Positions 52,132-59,944 of a DNA stretch of 64,000 nt are shown here, piece by piece. A model generated the notes under the pieces. The model worked only from the letters and a program-made list of their open reading frames with translations, was not told where the DNA came from and did no database searches. Made by a program: the position numbers and the translations under genes. The stretch comes from Grimontia kaedaensis. Its GTDB lineage: Bacteria > Pseudomonadota > Gammaproteobacteria > Enterobacterales > Vibrionaceae. Location of the stretch: positions 1,302,001 through 1,366,000 of the forward strand of contig NZ_CP082275.1 in NCBI RefSeq assembly GCF_023746615.1, written 5' to 3'. Positions within the stretch are counted from its first letter, which is position 1; every line of letters begins with the position of its first letter.

Positions 52132-53037
52132 ATGAAATTGCCTCAGCTTTCTTCTTCATTACTTGCCGGACTACACTGCTTTTCAGTAGTGGCTGAAACC
52201 ATGAGCTTCACCCGTGCAGCGGAAGAACTCCATCTCACCCAAAGCGCGGTGAGCCACAGGATAAAGAAGCTTGAGCAACGTTTGGAAGTGTCACTGTTCG
52301 TGAGAAGGCCTCGCCATTTATCTCTGACAAATGAAGGGGAGCAGTTAAAGCTGGTGGTCACGGAGCAGTTCTCTGCAATTAGTTTAAAGCTACTGGAGCT
52401 CAATCGAGCCAAACCTTTTGGTGATTTCATTATTTCTGCGCCGCCAACTTTCTCACAAAAATGGTTAGTGCCTAAGCTCTCTCAGTTTGCAGAAGCCTTT
52501 CCTGATGTGACTTTGCACCTCAGAACCCGAAATGATCTGATAGATTTCAAGGCGGAAGCCTTTGACTGCGCGATTTATTTTGGTCATGGGCGTTATAACG
52601 GACTTATCAGTCATCATCTAATGGATGATGCAATTGTGCCTGTCTGCAGCCCTGAATATGCTGAGCACCATTCGCTACTAGATAATCCGGAGAAGCTTGC
52701 TCAGTGTCAGCTGTTGCATGATGCGGCTCCTTGGGCCAGCGCTAGCTTGAGTGATGAGTGGCTATATTGGGCCAATGCGAACGGCTTGGAGCTCAACGGC
52801 ACCAATCATAGCTTTGATAGGGCAGACCTTGCCTTGGATGCAGCCACTTGTGGAATGGGTGTAGCCATTGGCCGTATTGCTTATATTCAAGATTACCTTA
52901 TGTCTGGCAGATTGGTCGCACCCGTCGACAGACCCGTTAAGTCTCCCTACAGCTTCTATCTGGTATACAGGGAAGAGCATCAGGGGAATGCAAAGATTCT
53001 GGCATTCAAACAATGGTTAGAAAGCCAGCTCAACTAA
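52132..53037 (+). CDS. LysR-family regulator (GcvA-like)
   Basis: A 301-residue LysR regulator. The helix-turn-helix is MSFTRAAEELHLTQSAVSHR at about residues 24-43, followed by IKKLEQRLEVSLFVRRPRHL. The effector domain starts near 90; FDCAIYFGHG near 142 and LDAATCGMGVAIGR near 243 are typical of the GcvA/AmpR-like group. The ATG at 52132 is the natural N-terminus for the family, but the ribosome site is weak. No divergent target gene is present and its targets are unknown. Confidence 0.88.
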   Translation: MKLPQLSSSLLAGLHCFSVVAETMSFTRAAEELHLTQSAVSHRIKKLEQRLEVSLFVRRPRHLSLTNEGEQLKLVVTEQFSAISLKLLELNRAKPFGDFIISAPPTFSQKWLVPKLSQFAEAFPDVTLHLRTRNDLIDFKAEAFDCAIYFGHGRYNGLISHHLMDDAIVPVCSPEYAEHHSLLDNPEKLAQCQLLHDAAPWASASLSDEWLYWANANGLELNGTNHSFDRADLALDAATCGMGVAIGRIAYIQDYLMSGRLVAPVDRPVKSPYSFYLVYREEHQGNAKILAFKQWLESQLN

Positions 53038-53308
53038 CCCGCGTCTAACTTCACATAACTTCGCATTCAAGGCTGTATGAATATCCGTTCATCGGCTCGT
53101 TAGTTCTTTACTTTTACTTGAAATGGCTCTGTGGTTTGAGCATAAAGTGACCGCTAAAGGTAAAAAAACACAGTGAAATCAGGTAATATTTGTTCAAATG
53201 AAATGTGAACTATTTTTAATCGCAATCACCATATAGCGCGACTAACAGCGCCCGATTGCTGATTTTTACGAAGCGTTATTCGCTGAGTGAGTGGGAATTA
53301 AGGGACTA

Positions 53309-53767
53309 ATGGCCAAGAATACCAAAGAGGGCGCTCTGCAGACTGAAGCGCTTATCTACCGAACAATCGTTGATATTTTTATGGAGCAAGGCTGGGACGC
53401 GGTGACCTATGGGTCAATCGCAAAGAGGACCGGACTAAGCCGAAGCGGAATTCAACGTGTTGTGCCTACCAAAGAATCGATGGTCACGGCATTTCAGGGA
53501 CAGGTACTTGCCTATGTCACCAGTCAAATCGATCCTACTGATAATGACACCATTAAGAGAACCTGGATTAAAGCACTTTCAGAAACAAAATTTGCTAACT
53601 GTATCCGATACTTGTTGGGTGCAGTGAATGGTGGTGATCAAGGCAAAGAGAAAGTGGCTTATGGCGTTTCCAAGCTGATCGAGCGATATGGACAACCTTT
53701 GGTCATCGAGCTCATCGGCCTTTCAGCAATTTATTTGTTAGATATAGAACTCGATGGGGCTAGGTAA
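53309..53767 (+). CDS. Short TetR-like regulator
   Basis: A 152-residue protein with a TetR-type helix-turn-helix: GWDAVTYGSIAKRTGLSRSG near residue 30, then IQRVVPTKESMVTAF. The C-terminal part is shorter than the usual TetR ligand domain. It starts at an ATG with AAGGGA upstream; an in-frame GTG at 53291 is a possible alternative. Its stop overlaps the start of a lipoprotein gene (TAATG), so the two are translationally coupled. Confidence 0.75.
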   Translation: MAKNTKEGALQTEALIYRTIVDIFMEQGWDAVTYGSIAKRTGLSRSGIQRVVPTKESMVTAFQGQVLAYVTSQIDPTDNDTIKRTWIKALSETKFANCIRYLLGAVNGGDQGKEKVAYGVSKLIERYGQPLVIELIGLSAIYLLDIELDGAR

Positions 53768-54144
53768 TGAAAATAACCAAACTGAAAGGATTGGCGGCAA
53801 GCGCTTCGGCTCTCGCGCTATTGGCTGGTTGTGCAATCAAACAAGTAGAAGAAGTCACGGTTTATAAAACAAAAGGTACGGTTCAATGCGAGTCTTCTGG
53901 TACGAGTATCTTCGAGAGTGAACTCCAGCTTCAAAACAGTGGTATTGAAGTCCTTTCTTCAAAATGTGGAGTGATTGAGGGAGTCGGGTTCGCCCAAATG
54001 TGTGGTGGTAAGACGGGCGATATCCTAGTCCACACCATTAATGCCCGATACGAAAATCTGGCAGAGGCCATGGGCTATAAGCCTGTCTCGGCCCTTGTCT
54101 CCGCAGATGCTCCTCAGGGCTTTAATGCGGTGGAGTGCCAGTAA
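53767..54144 (+). CDS. Small lipoprotein of unknown function
   Basis: A 125-residue protein with a lipoprotein signal (ALALLAGC, Cys22). The mature part has four further cysteines (TVQCESS, SSKCGVI, AQMCGGK, AVECQ), probably forming two disulphides in the envelope. No family was recognised. Its ATG uses the last base of the upstream regulator's stop codon. Residues are mostly hydrophilic after the signal and no repeats are visible. Confidence 0.75.
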   Translation: MKITKLKGLAASASALALLAGCAIKQVEEVTVYKTKGTVQCESSGTSIFESELQLQNSGIEVLSSKCGVIEGVGFAQMCGGKTGDILVHTINARYENLAEAMGYKPVSALVSADAPQGFNAVECQ

Positions 54145-54182
54145 AATTTATCACTGTATTCAAATGACTAGAATTCGATAAC

Positions 54183-54199
54183 CCTCAGATTTTCTGAGG
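54183..54199 (+). other. Small hairpin after the lipoprotein gene
   Basis: CCTCAGA-ttt-TCTGAGG, a 7-bp stem preceding the main terminator by a few bases. Confidence 0.55.
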
Positions 54200-54203
54200 A
54201 TAG

Positions 54204-54234
54204 AAAAAAGGCCTCTCAATTGAGAGGCCTTTTT
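54204..54234. terminator. Bidirectional terminator between the lipoprotein and barrel genes
   Basis: AAAAAGGCCTCTC-AATT-GAGAGGCCTTTTT, a perfect stem with tails on both sides between convergent genes. Confidence 0.92.
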
Positions 54235-54246
54235 AATGTTCGTCGC

Positions 54247-54804
54247 TTAGAACTTAAAGCGGGTCGTAAACATGAACTGGTCGCCATAAGCTTCATTGAA
54301 GCGAAGCTGAGAGCCAACAGAGAAAAGTTCAGTCGCGTGGAAGCGAGCATTCACAGAACCGAAAATGTCGTCATCGTCTGAGATAGACAGGTGGCCAATC
54401 TCAGCACCTACTTCCAGCTGTGGGCTTAGCCACTGACGTAGACCCAAGTTAACCTCTACACCAAACTCTGTGTCGTGGTTGTATTTTCCGCGCTGCTTCA
54501 TGGTGCGCAGACCCAGTTCACCATAAACGTCAGCCCAGTTGTTCACTGGCGCATGGAAACCGATAGCAGCAGTGGTATCGAAATCAGATTCGAACTCAGT
54601 ATCGACTTCGGCACGAATGTGCGCGTTAGGGTGGATGGAAGTGCTGAAACCAACACCGTAAGTGACAGGGCTAATGCCAACGCGAGCTTCGAAGTAGTCG
54701 TAACTAAAGTTGCTCATGGTGTTGTCGTTAGCAGCACTTGCAGCAGAGAAGCCAGCAGAAGTCGCGGCCGCCAGCAAAATACCGGCAATCTTGGTTTTGC
54801 GCAT
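54247..54804 (-). CDS. Outer-membrane beta-barrel protein
   Basis: A 185-residue protein with a signal peptide (MRKTKIAGILLAAATSAGFS, ending ASAA) and alternating strands such as YDYFEARVGISPVTYGVGFS and TEFGVEVNLGLRQWLS, ending in FTTRFKF with a terminal Phe. The size fits an 8-stranded barrel. The start is the ATG at 54804; the TTG before it lacks a ribosome site. It is AT-neutral and looks native. The function is unknown. Confidence 0.8.
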   Translation of the reverse strand: MRKTKIAGILLAAATSAGFSAASAANDNTMSNFSYDYFEARVGISPVTYGVGFSTSIHPNAHIRAEVDTEFESDFDTTAAIGFHAPVNNWADVYGELGLRTMKQRGKYNHDTEFGVEVNLGLRQWLSPQLEVGAEIGHLSISDDDDIFGSVNARFHATELFSVGSQLRFNEAYGDQFMFTTRFKF

Positions 54805-54929
54805 CAAAACGGTCTCGTGATGAAAAATATTGTGTGCGTATTCTAATAGAAGTCGCTTTTGCGAAACAACATCATAGCAACGTTATCTGGTGCTATGACC
54901 GTTATTTTGTACTTAAAAGGCTGGATTTT

Positions 54930-54942
54930 TGACCAGTCGTCA
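54930..54942. promoter_or_regulatory. TGAC-CAGTC-GTCA palindrome upstream of the barrel gene
   Basis: The central GACCAGTCGTC is identical to the core of the two TetR operators at 1287-1301 and 1986-2000, but the outer bases differ. It lies about 130 bp upstream of the barrel ATG. It may be coincidence. Confidence 0.3.
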
Positions 54943-54969
54943 CACTGAATGTCAGAAACTATTGATGAA

Positions 54970-55442
54970 TCAGTTATCCGAATAGCTCAAACGGTTATTA
55001 CTGATTGCCTGCATAATGCGCTCTGCATTCAGCACACTGACCCATGGCAACAGATTACTATCATTCTCGATGACGAAAGTAGTGAGTTGGTCGATCACGA
55101 CCTGTTGTAATGTATCGCCACTCCACGGTTTGGCAATAAAGTAGTCGAGGCTGGCATTGTTAACAGCCTGCACGGTTTCTTCCAAGCCTGCCTGACCAGT
55201 TAGTAACAGTTTTCTGGCTCTCTGGGTTGCTGGCGAGCCACTGATTCCGGCATGATGTGGTCACAGAGAATCAATGCGAGTTCCAGGTTGTCTGCGTTAG
55301 CTTCAGCCAGAATTTCTCTGGCCTCCGCGACCGACTCCGCCGCTTCAATCACGAAATGGCTTTCAAGCGCCGCAATGTCGTTTACCACGCTATCCAGGAC
55401 ATCACGTTCGTCGTCTACACATAAAATAAGGTAATTACTCAT
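54970..55442 (-). pseudogene. Frameshifted stand-alone response regulator receiver
   Basis: The first part (from 55442) reads SNYLILCVDDERDVLDSVV, with D10/D11 and D61 in LILCDHIMPE, then leaves frame and stops at 55200. The second part resumes in another frame as RKLLLTGQAGLEETVQAVNN with the KPW motif and ends at 54970. Both halves match the intact receiver at 63092. The two related receivers have 19 codons between the E after D61 and the Arg of R-x-[VL]LL; here only 29 bases remain, a net loss of 28, which removes helix 3 and shifts the frame. The ATG overlaps the kinase stop (ATGA), so it was the kinase's co-translated partner. Confidence 0.88.
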
Positions 55443-57394
55443 TTTTCCTCCATATATGACGCGATAAGTGGGGAATAGGGAAGGGTGACAGTCATCGCCG
55501 TGAATTCGCCCGGTGAAGAGCTAACCTTAATCGAACCGCCGTGATGCTCTACGATTTGGCGACAAACAGAAAGCCCAATACCAAGTCCGAAATGGCCTTC
55601 GCGCTTGGTGGTGTAGTTCAGTTCGAAGACCTTGTCTTTGATGGCATCAGGGATACCGACACCATTATCTTTCACAGTAATTTTGACTGCCTTGCGGCTG
55701 CGATATACAGTTTCACGGGTTCTCACTTCAATCTCACCATGCTGTCCAACAGCATCAAGCGCATTGGAAATCAGATTGGTCCAAACCTGCTGAAGTGCGA
55801 TGGGTTTGCAACGTATAGGTCGAAGCTCGCCATAATCTTTCACCAGTGTGATCCGCTTAATCTGATTTTCAAACATCACCAGAGTGTCTTCAATGCCTTC
55901 GTGAATGTCGACCTCATGCATGGTTTCGTCATCCTGACGGGCATAGGTTTTCAGGCTTTTCACCATATCGGCAATACGTCGGGCACACACATTGGTTGAG
56001 CGGAGCAAGCTCCCTGCTTGGTAGAACATGTCCCACTGGTTAAGCGTGTGCTGGAATTCGCCCCCCAAAGCTTTAGTCCAGAAAGCGACATCATCAGGTT
56101 TGTCCAAGCCCATATTGACGGCTTTTCTGGCGAGATTCCGATTACCTAAAAGCGGTTCAACATCTTTTGAGAGCTTACGGGCATCGGCAGTCGACATTGG
56201 GCGCGAGAGCAAAGCTTCTGCCATGATCTGATTAGCTTTTTCACGCGCCTGTGTATTGAGCTCGACGTTAATCAAGGTGCCGATATTGTCGCGCAGTGTT
56301 TCACTATTTCGCAAAATGGCAGAAACCGGATTATTCAGCTCATGGGCAACGCCAGCGACCAGTTGCCCAAGCATCGCCATCTTTTCTTTCTCAATAAGCT
56401 GCTTGTGCGCTAGTTCGAGTGATTGGAGAGTTTGCTGGAGTTTTACCTCGGTTGTAATGCTCCCTTTCAAGCGACGGTTGAAGTGGCGAAGCAGGTAATT
56501 CGAAAATAGTGGAAGTAAGTCATTTCGCGCTTGCATCACCTGAGAAAAGAGGTTTCTGTTGAGCTTTAACACCTTGGTAGGCTGAAGAGTAATGCCCGTT
56601 GAGAAGGAAACATCGCCGGTCACGAAAGACATCCCGCCAATCAGGCTGCCTTGACCTAGCCTTGCGACTTCATGCGAAGCCCCGGTCTCATCGCGCTTTA
56701 GTAGGGCGACCTCACCTTCCACAACAAACCAAAGGAACGAGTTAGGTTTGTCTTCATGGGTGAGAATATGGTCTTCGCTATAGAGTCTGCTGACGTCGTG
56801 CTCGCTGTTTTGGCCAAAATAATCGGCAATACCGTCAATCAGTTGCTTCGAAAGTTCCTCGTCTGACACACCAAGTGATGATTCGATAAAGCCATTTCGG
56901 TAAGTCGCGAGCTTCTTTTCAATGTGAGCATCAAGAAGCCGACGTTGGTCCAGCGTGTTGCAGTAGCGCAGCAAGTCATCTGTATTGAACTCCAGAACGA
57001 ATTGCGTCAGTTCTTTTTTAGCGAGTTCTCTTATTTCATTTTCCGCCCAAGGTTTTGTCAGGCAATAATTCAAACGCCCTTCATTGACCGCCTGCATGAT
57101 TTTTTCTAAATCAGGCTGGTCGTTAAGAAGCACGGTTCTGGCGCCATGAGATGCTGGGTGGTTATCAATGTTGATAAGAAGGGTAATCCCTTCGTCTTCA
57201 CCTAGAGTATGGTCGCAAATAAAAAGGGAAACGCGGCGCTCTTCTCGATGTAGTTGCTCCAAGATCTCGCTCGCTGACGCGGCGTTATCGGCGCAGATAA
57301 GGTCGAAGGTTTCACTGAAACCAGACAATTCGCGTTCAATGCGCGCTAAAACAGAAGGGTCGTCGTCCAGACATAGGATGACATTGGAATTCAT
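55439..57394 (-). CDS. Hybrid histidine kinase: receiver + cyclic-nucleotide-like domain + kinase
   Basis: A 651-residue soluble protein. Residues 1-125 form a receiver (D10-D12, D61 in LFICDHTLGE, K114 in LTKPW), with Asn91 where Thr/Ser is usual. Residues about 195-290 form a cyclic-nucleotide-binding/CRP-like domain (LWFVVEGEVALLKRD, LGQGSLIGGMSF). After a coiled linker comes the H-box with H351 (GVAHELNNPVSAI), then about 75 extra residues, the N-box (NLISNALDAV near 540), DNGVGIP and GLGIGLSV. No membrane segment exists. Input is probably the receiver and the CRP-like domain. A frameshifted receiver gene follows and overlaps its stop. Confidence 0.9.
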   Translation of the reverse strand: MNSNVILCLDDDPSVLARIERELSGFSETFDLICADNAASASEILEQLHREERRVSLFICDHTLGEDEGITLLINIDNHPASHGARTVLLNDQPDLEKIMQAVNEGRLNYCLTKPWAENEIRELAKKELTQFVLEFNTDDLLRYCNTLDQRRLLDAHIEKKLATYRNGFIESSLGVSDEELSKQLIDGIADYFGQNSEHDVSRLYSEDHILTHEDKPNSFLWFVVEGEVALLKRDETGASHEVARLGQGSLIGGMSFVTGDVSFSTGITLQPTKVLKLNRNLFSQVMQARNDLLPLFSNYLLRHFNRRLKGSITTEVKLQQTLQSLELAHKQLIEKEKMAMLGQLVAGVAHELNNPVSAILRNSETLRDNIGTLINVELNTQAREKANQIMAEALLSRPMSTADARKLSKDVEPLLGNRNLARKAVNMGLDKPDDVAFWTKALGGEFQHTLNQWDMFYQAGSLLRSTNVCARRIADMVKSLKTYARQDDETMHEVDIHEGIEDTLVMFENQIKRITLVKDYGELRPIRCKPIALQQVWTNLISNALDAVGQHGEIEVRTRETVYRSRKAVKITVKDNGVGIPDAIKDKVFELNYTTKREGHFGLGIGLSVCRQIVEHHGGSIKVSSSPGEFTAMTVTLPYSPLIASYMEEK

Positions 57395-57582
57395 GCGCTT
57401 ACCGTAAATCTACATTTTTTGTGAGTGTATCTTGTTGAGCGTCTATAAGCTGAGAAGAAGGCTGCAAACTGACACATATTTTAAGAAAATATCGTCACCT
57501 AATAGGGTTATGAGAACCAATGGGTTACACTCAGATTCAAATAATCACCAAGGTTAAACAACCCAAGTCAGTTGGAGTGAAA

Positions 57583-58896
57583 ATGATATTTGGAAAATAT
57601 GCGGCAGTGGCAGGCGCGGTAGCGATTGCTGTGTTATGGCCGTTCGCGACAGGACAAATTGGCCAATCTCAGTACGAAGCCGAGATTGAAAAAGCGAAGT
57701 CACCTTACCTGGCCATTGAAAATGTCTCTTATGATCGTGGCTACTTGTCTTCAGACGTTGTGACCAAATTTTCGCTGACTGGCTCAACCAAAGAGCAATA
57801 TGAAGAAGAAGGTTTACCGACGTCATTCACTGTATTGAGTGAAGTAGGGCACGGTTTCCTCAGCATCAGCTCAATTTCTAAGCTTGAAATGACGCCTGAA
57901 GTGAAAACGCTGTCAGAGGTGCTTTGGCCGTCGGGTGAGTCTCCTATCACTCTGGTGAGTGAAACCTCTATTTTTGGTGATACTCAGTTCGACATCACTG
58001 TTCGCGCGATGGACGGTGGTGATGAAGAAGTGACCATCACTAGTTCTCCGGCGAATGTATCTGGTACCGCTGATAAAGATGGCAACATGATTTATCAACT
58101 GGAAATGCCGTCTGTCGAGCTTTCTGGCGTTGAAGGTGAGAAGTTTACTTTCAGCGAGATCACGGGCTCTGGACAAGGCAAAATGGTTGATGAAATGTGG
58201 GTTGGTCAGCAGCTTATGAATGTGAAGACCACCAGCTTGACCGACGTGACAGGCATGGCTGCAACCGTCACTAATCTTGGCATTGACGTTCAGAACGAAA
58301 TGGACGCTACCAATGGTGATGTGACGACTGCCAAGCCAGAAGAGCTTCGTATCACCAGTAAAAATACCATTTCCTTTCAGAAGCTTGATGTGCCTGAAAC
58401 CATGGTTCTGGATAATTTCAAGCTGGGCGTGAACTTTAAAGACCTGGATTACACCGCCATGATGGCACTGGCTGAAAAAGCTGATAGCTTAAATGCAGAG
58501 CCAACAGACGAAGAGATGATGCAACTGGCCACTTCTCTGGATGGATTAGTAGAAAGCGGCATGACTTTCGAGCTGAAGCCACTGGAAGTGGATACTCCTG
58601 AAGGCCGTGTAGACGCGAAATTTGATTTAACGGTAGAACCAGGCCTTGGCAGCGTAACCCAGAACTTCGGTGCATTGATGTCGAAACTGAAGGGCAATCT
58701 GTTGGTGAATGTACCTGCTGCCTACGTGAATGGTGTGCCTGCTGTCTCTGCCTCATTGGGTAATCTTGAACCGTATGGTTTTATCAGTGAAGCTGAAAAT
58801 GGCGTAACACTTGAAGCGAAAATTGAAGGTGACCAAGCGATATCGCCAACCGGTGAGCGCATTCCAATAGGTCTTTTAATGATGATGTTTATGTAA
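57583..58896 (+). CDS. DUF945 (YdgA) family protein
   Basis: A 437-residue protein with an N-terminal hydrophobic anchor (YAAVAGAVAIAVLWPFATG, about residues 5-23). The conserved DUF945 segment follows (IENVSYDRGYLSSDVVTKFS near 48). The rest is beta-rich, with GVNFKDLDYTAMMALAEKAD near 290. It is probably anchored in the inner membrane facing the periplasm; the function is unknown. It is somewhat shorter than E. coli YdgA. Start: the ATG at 57583 follows GGAG by 7 bases; the longer frame adds 21 residues before the anchor. It is divergent from the hybrid kinase. Confidence 0.85.
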   Translation: MIFGKYAAVAGAVAIAVLWPFATGQIGQSQYEAEIEKAKSPYLAIENVSYDRGYLSSDVVTKFSLTGSTKEQYEEEGLPTSFTVLSEVGHGFLSISSISKLEMTPEVKTLSEVLWPSGESPITLVSETSIFGDTQFDITVRAMDGGDEEVTITSSPANVSGTADKDGNMIYQLEMPSVELSGVEGEKFTFSEITGSGQGKMVDEMWVGQQLMNVKTTSLTDVTGMAATVTNLGIDVQNEMDATNGDVTTAKPEELRITSKNTISFQKLDVPETMVLDNFKLGVNFKDLDYTAMMALAEKADSLNAEPTDEEMMQLATSLDGLVESGMTFELKPLEVDTPEGRVDAKFDLTVEPGLGSVTQNFGALMSKLKGNLLVNVPAAYVNGVPAVSASLGNLEPYGFISEAENGVTLEAKIEGDQAISPTGERIPIGLLMMMFM

Positions 58897-58920
58897 CCAT
58901 ACGCGTCTTGATTTACTGAA

Positions 58921-58947
58921 AGCCGACGATTATTCGTCGGCTTTTTT
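58921..58947 (+). terminator. Terminator after the DUF945 gene
   Basis: AGCCGACGA-ttat-TCGTCGGCT followed by T6, 25 bp past the stop. Confidence 0.9.
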
Positions 58948-59140
58948 GTAATGAATTTGATGTCGATTCTCTCTTTCATTTGTGACAAAGCGTAAAAATA
59001 CCTTCGCGATAACTAGTAATTTTTCCAGCTTGGTCAACACTGTTAGGAAGTAAGCGCGGAGATTTGTCCCTGCTCTATGGTCAACAGACCCTAAGGTAGA
59101 CAGACCCTCATAACATCTCATACAAAAGCAAGGGGGATGC

Positions 59141-59560
59141 ATGGAATCGATTAAAGTAAAAGATTACATGAACAAAAGACCGGTCACCTTCACCGCTTCC
59201 ATGCCGCTTTCCAGGGCGTTGGAGAAGATGCTCAGTGCCAACCAGACGGGTGGCCCCGTCGTTGATGATAGAAACAAAGTGGTTGGATTCTTATCCGAAC
59301 AAGACTTGATCCACAAACTGCTGAAAGCGGGTTATTACTGTCAGGACAGCAACAACGTCGCAGACTGTATGCACAGTAACGTGAAGGCTGTTCTTCCTGA
59401 TGACAGCATCATCCGCCTTGCAGAAGAAATGCTCCCAGCCAAGCCAAAGGTCTATCCGGTGATTGACGAAGATGAAAGGCTGGTCGGTTGTATTTCACGA
59501 CGAGATATCCTGCGTGCGATAGCAGCGCAAATTGATGACTCGTTCCATCATCCGGTTTAA
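59141..59560 (+). CDS. Two-CBS-domain protein
   Basis: A 139-residue protein made almost wholly of two CBS motifs: KVDYM-type start (VKDYMNKRPVTFTASMPLSR, GGPVVDDRNKVVGFLSEQDL) and a second copy (VADCMHSNVKAVLPDDSIIR, YPVIDEDERLVGCISRRDIL). The pair folds into a Bateman module that binds adenine nucleotides. No effector domain is attached. It is monocistronic, with a terminator directly behind and a miniature inverted-repeat element just beyond. The partner is unknown. Confidence 0.9.
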   Translation: MESIKVKDYMNKRPVTFTASMPLSRALEKMLSANQTGGPVVDDRNKVVGFLSEQDLIHKLLKAGYYCQDSNNVADCMHSNVKAVLPDDSIIRLAEEMLPAKPKVYPVIDEDERLVGCISRRDILRAIAAQIDDSFHHPV

Positions 59561-59593
59561 CTGTTGAAATAAATAGAACGTGTTGTATCAAAG

Positions 59594-59617
59594 AAGGTGC
59601 TTGAGGCACCTTTTTTT
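59594..59617 (+). terminator. Terminator after the CBS gene
   Basis: GGTGC-ttgag-GCACC with AA before and seven T after. Confidence 0.85.
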
Positions 59618-59642
59618 CGTGGCATTATAGTCTGTTAGCTCT

Positions 59643-59665
59643 TATACCCAAACCACCTGAAGATG
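59643..59665 (+). repeat. Left terminal inverted repeat of the miniature element
   Basis: 23 bp, perfect complement of 59886-59908. The match nearly continues inward: TGCA flanks both arms, with AAA inserted on the right. Confidence 0.85.
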
Positions 59666-59885
59666 CAGGATTCAACGAGTTTGAATGGCATTGTGATCGC
59701 GGCGTTCCTTTGTAGGTGTAGTAACCTTCATCAAAAAGGAATAACAATGAGCACGGCGTCAGTCAACTTGCCCAAAGGGAGAGCCTCAATGCGACCACTT
59801 CTTCGCTAAATTCCACGGAAATAGAACCACTATTCCTCGTAAAATTTACCTCGAATTGACCGCATTGATGACCTCTGAGTGCAAA

Positions 59886-59908
59886 CATCTTCAGGTGGTT
59901 TGGGTATA
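59886..59908 (-). repeat. Right terminal inverted repeat of the miniature element
   Basis: 23 bp, perfect complement of 59643-59665. It ends 36 bp before the MATE gene. Confidence 0.85.
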
Positions 59909-59944
59909 GATGGCGATAAAACTACAAAGAAAACAGGACTTTTC

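Larger units (their letters stand above)
59643..59908. mobile_element. 266-bp miniature inverted-repeat element (MITE-like)
   Basis: Perfect 23-bp terminal inverted repeats lie at 59643-59665 (TATACCCAAACCACC then TGAAGATG) and at 59886-59908 (CATCTTCAGG then TGGTTTGGGTATA). The interior is about 220 bp and encodes no transposase. The outermost TATA at each end may be part of the repeat or a 4-bp target duplication. A 20-codon frame (59747-59809) with a purine-rich GGA before its ATG lies inside. The right end is 36 bp from the MATE start codon. Confidence 0.8.

Noticed and set aside
53038..53308. Possible target promoter of the LysR gene
   Set aside because: The gap is AT-rich but shows no T-N11-A dyad that stands out, and the next gene runs in the same direction.
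59879..59944. N-terminal extension of the MATE protein by 22 codons
   Set aside because: The extension is encoded by the right end of the miniature element, and AGGA lies at the right distance before the ATG at 59945.
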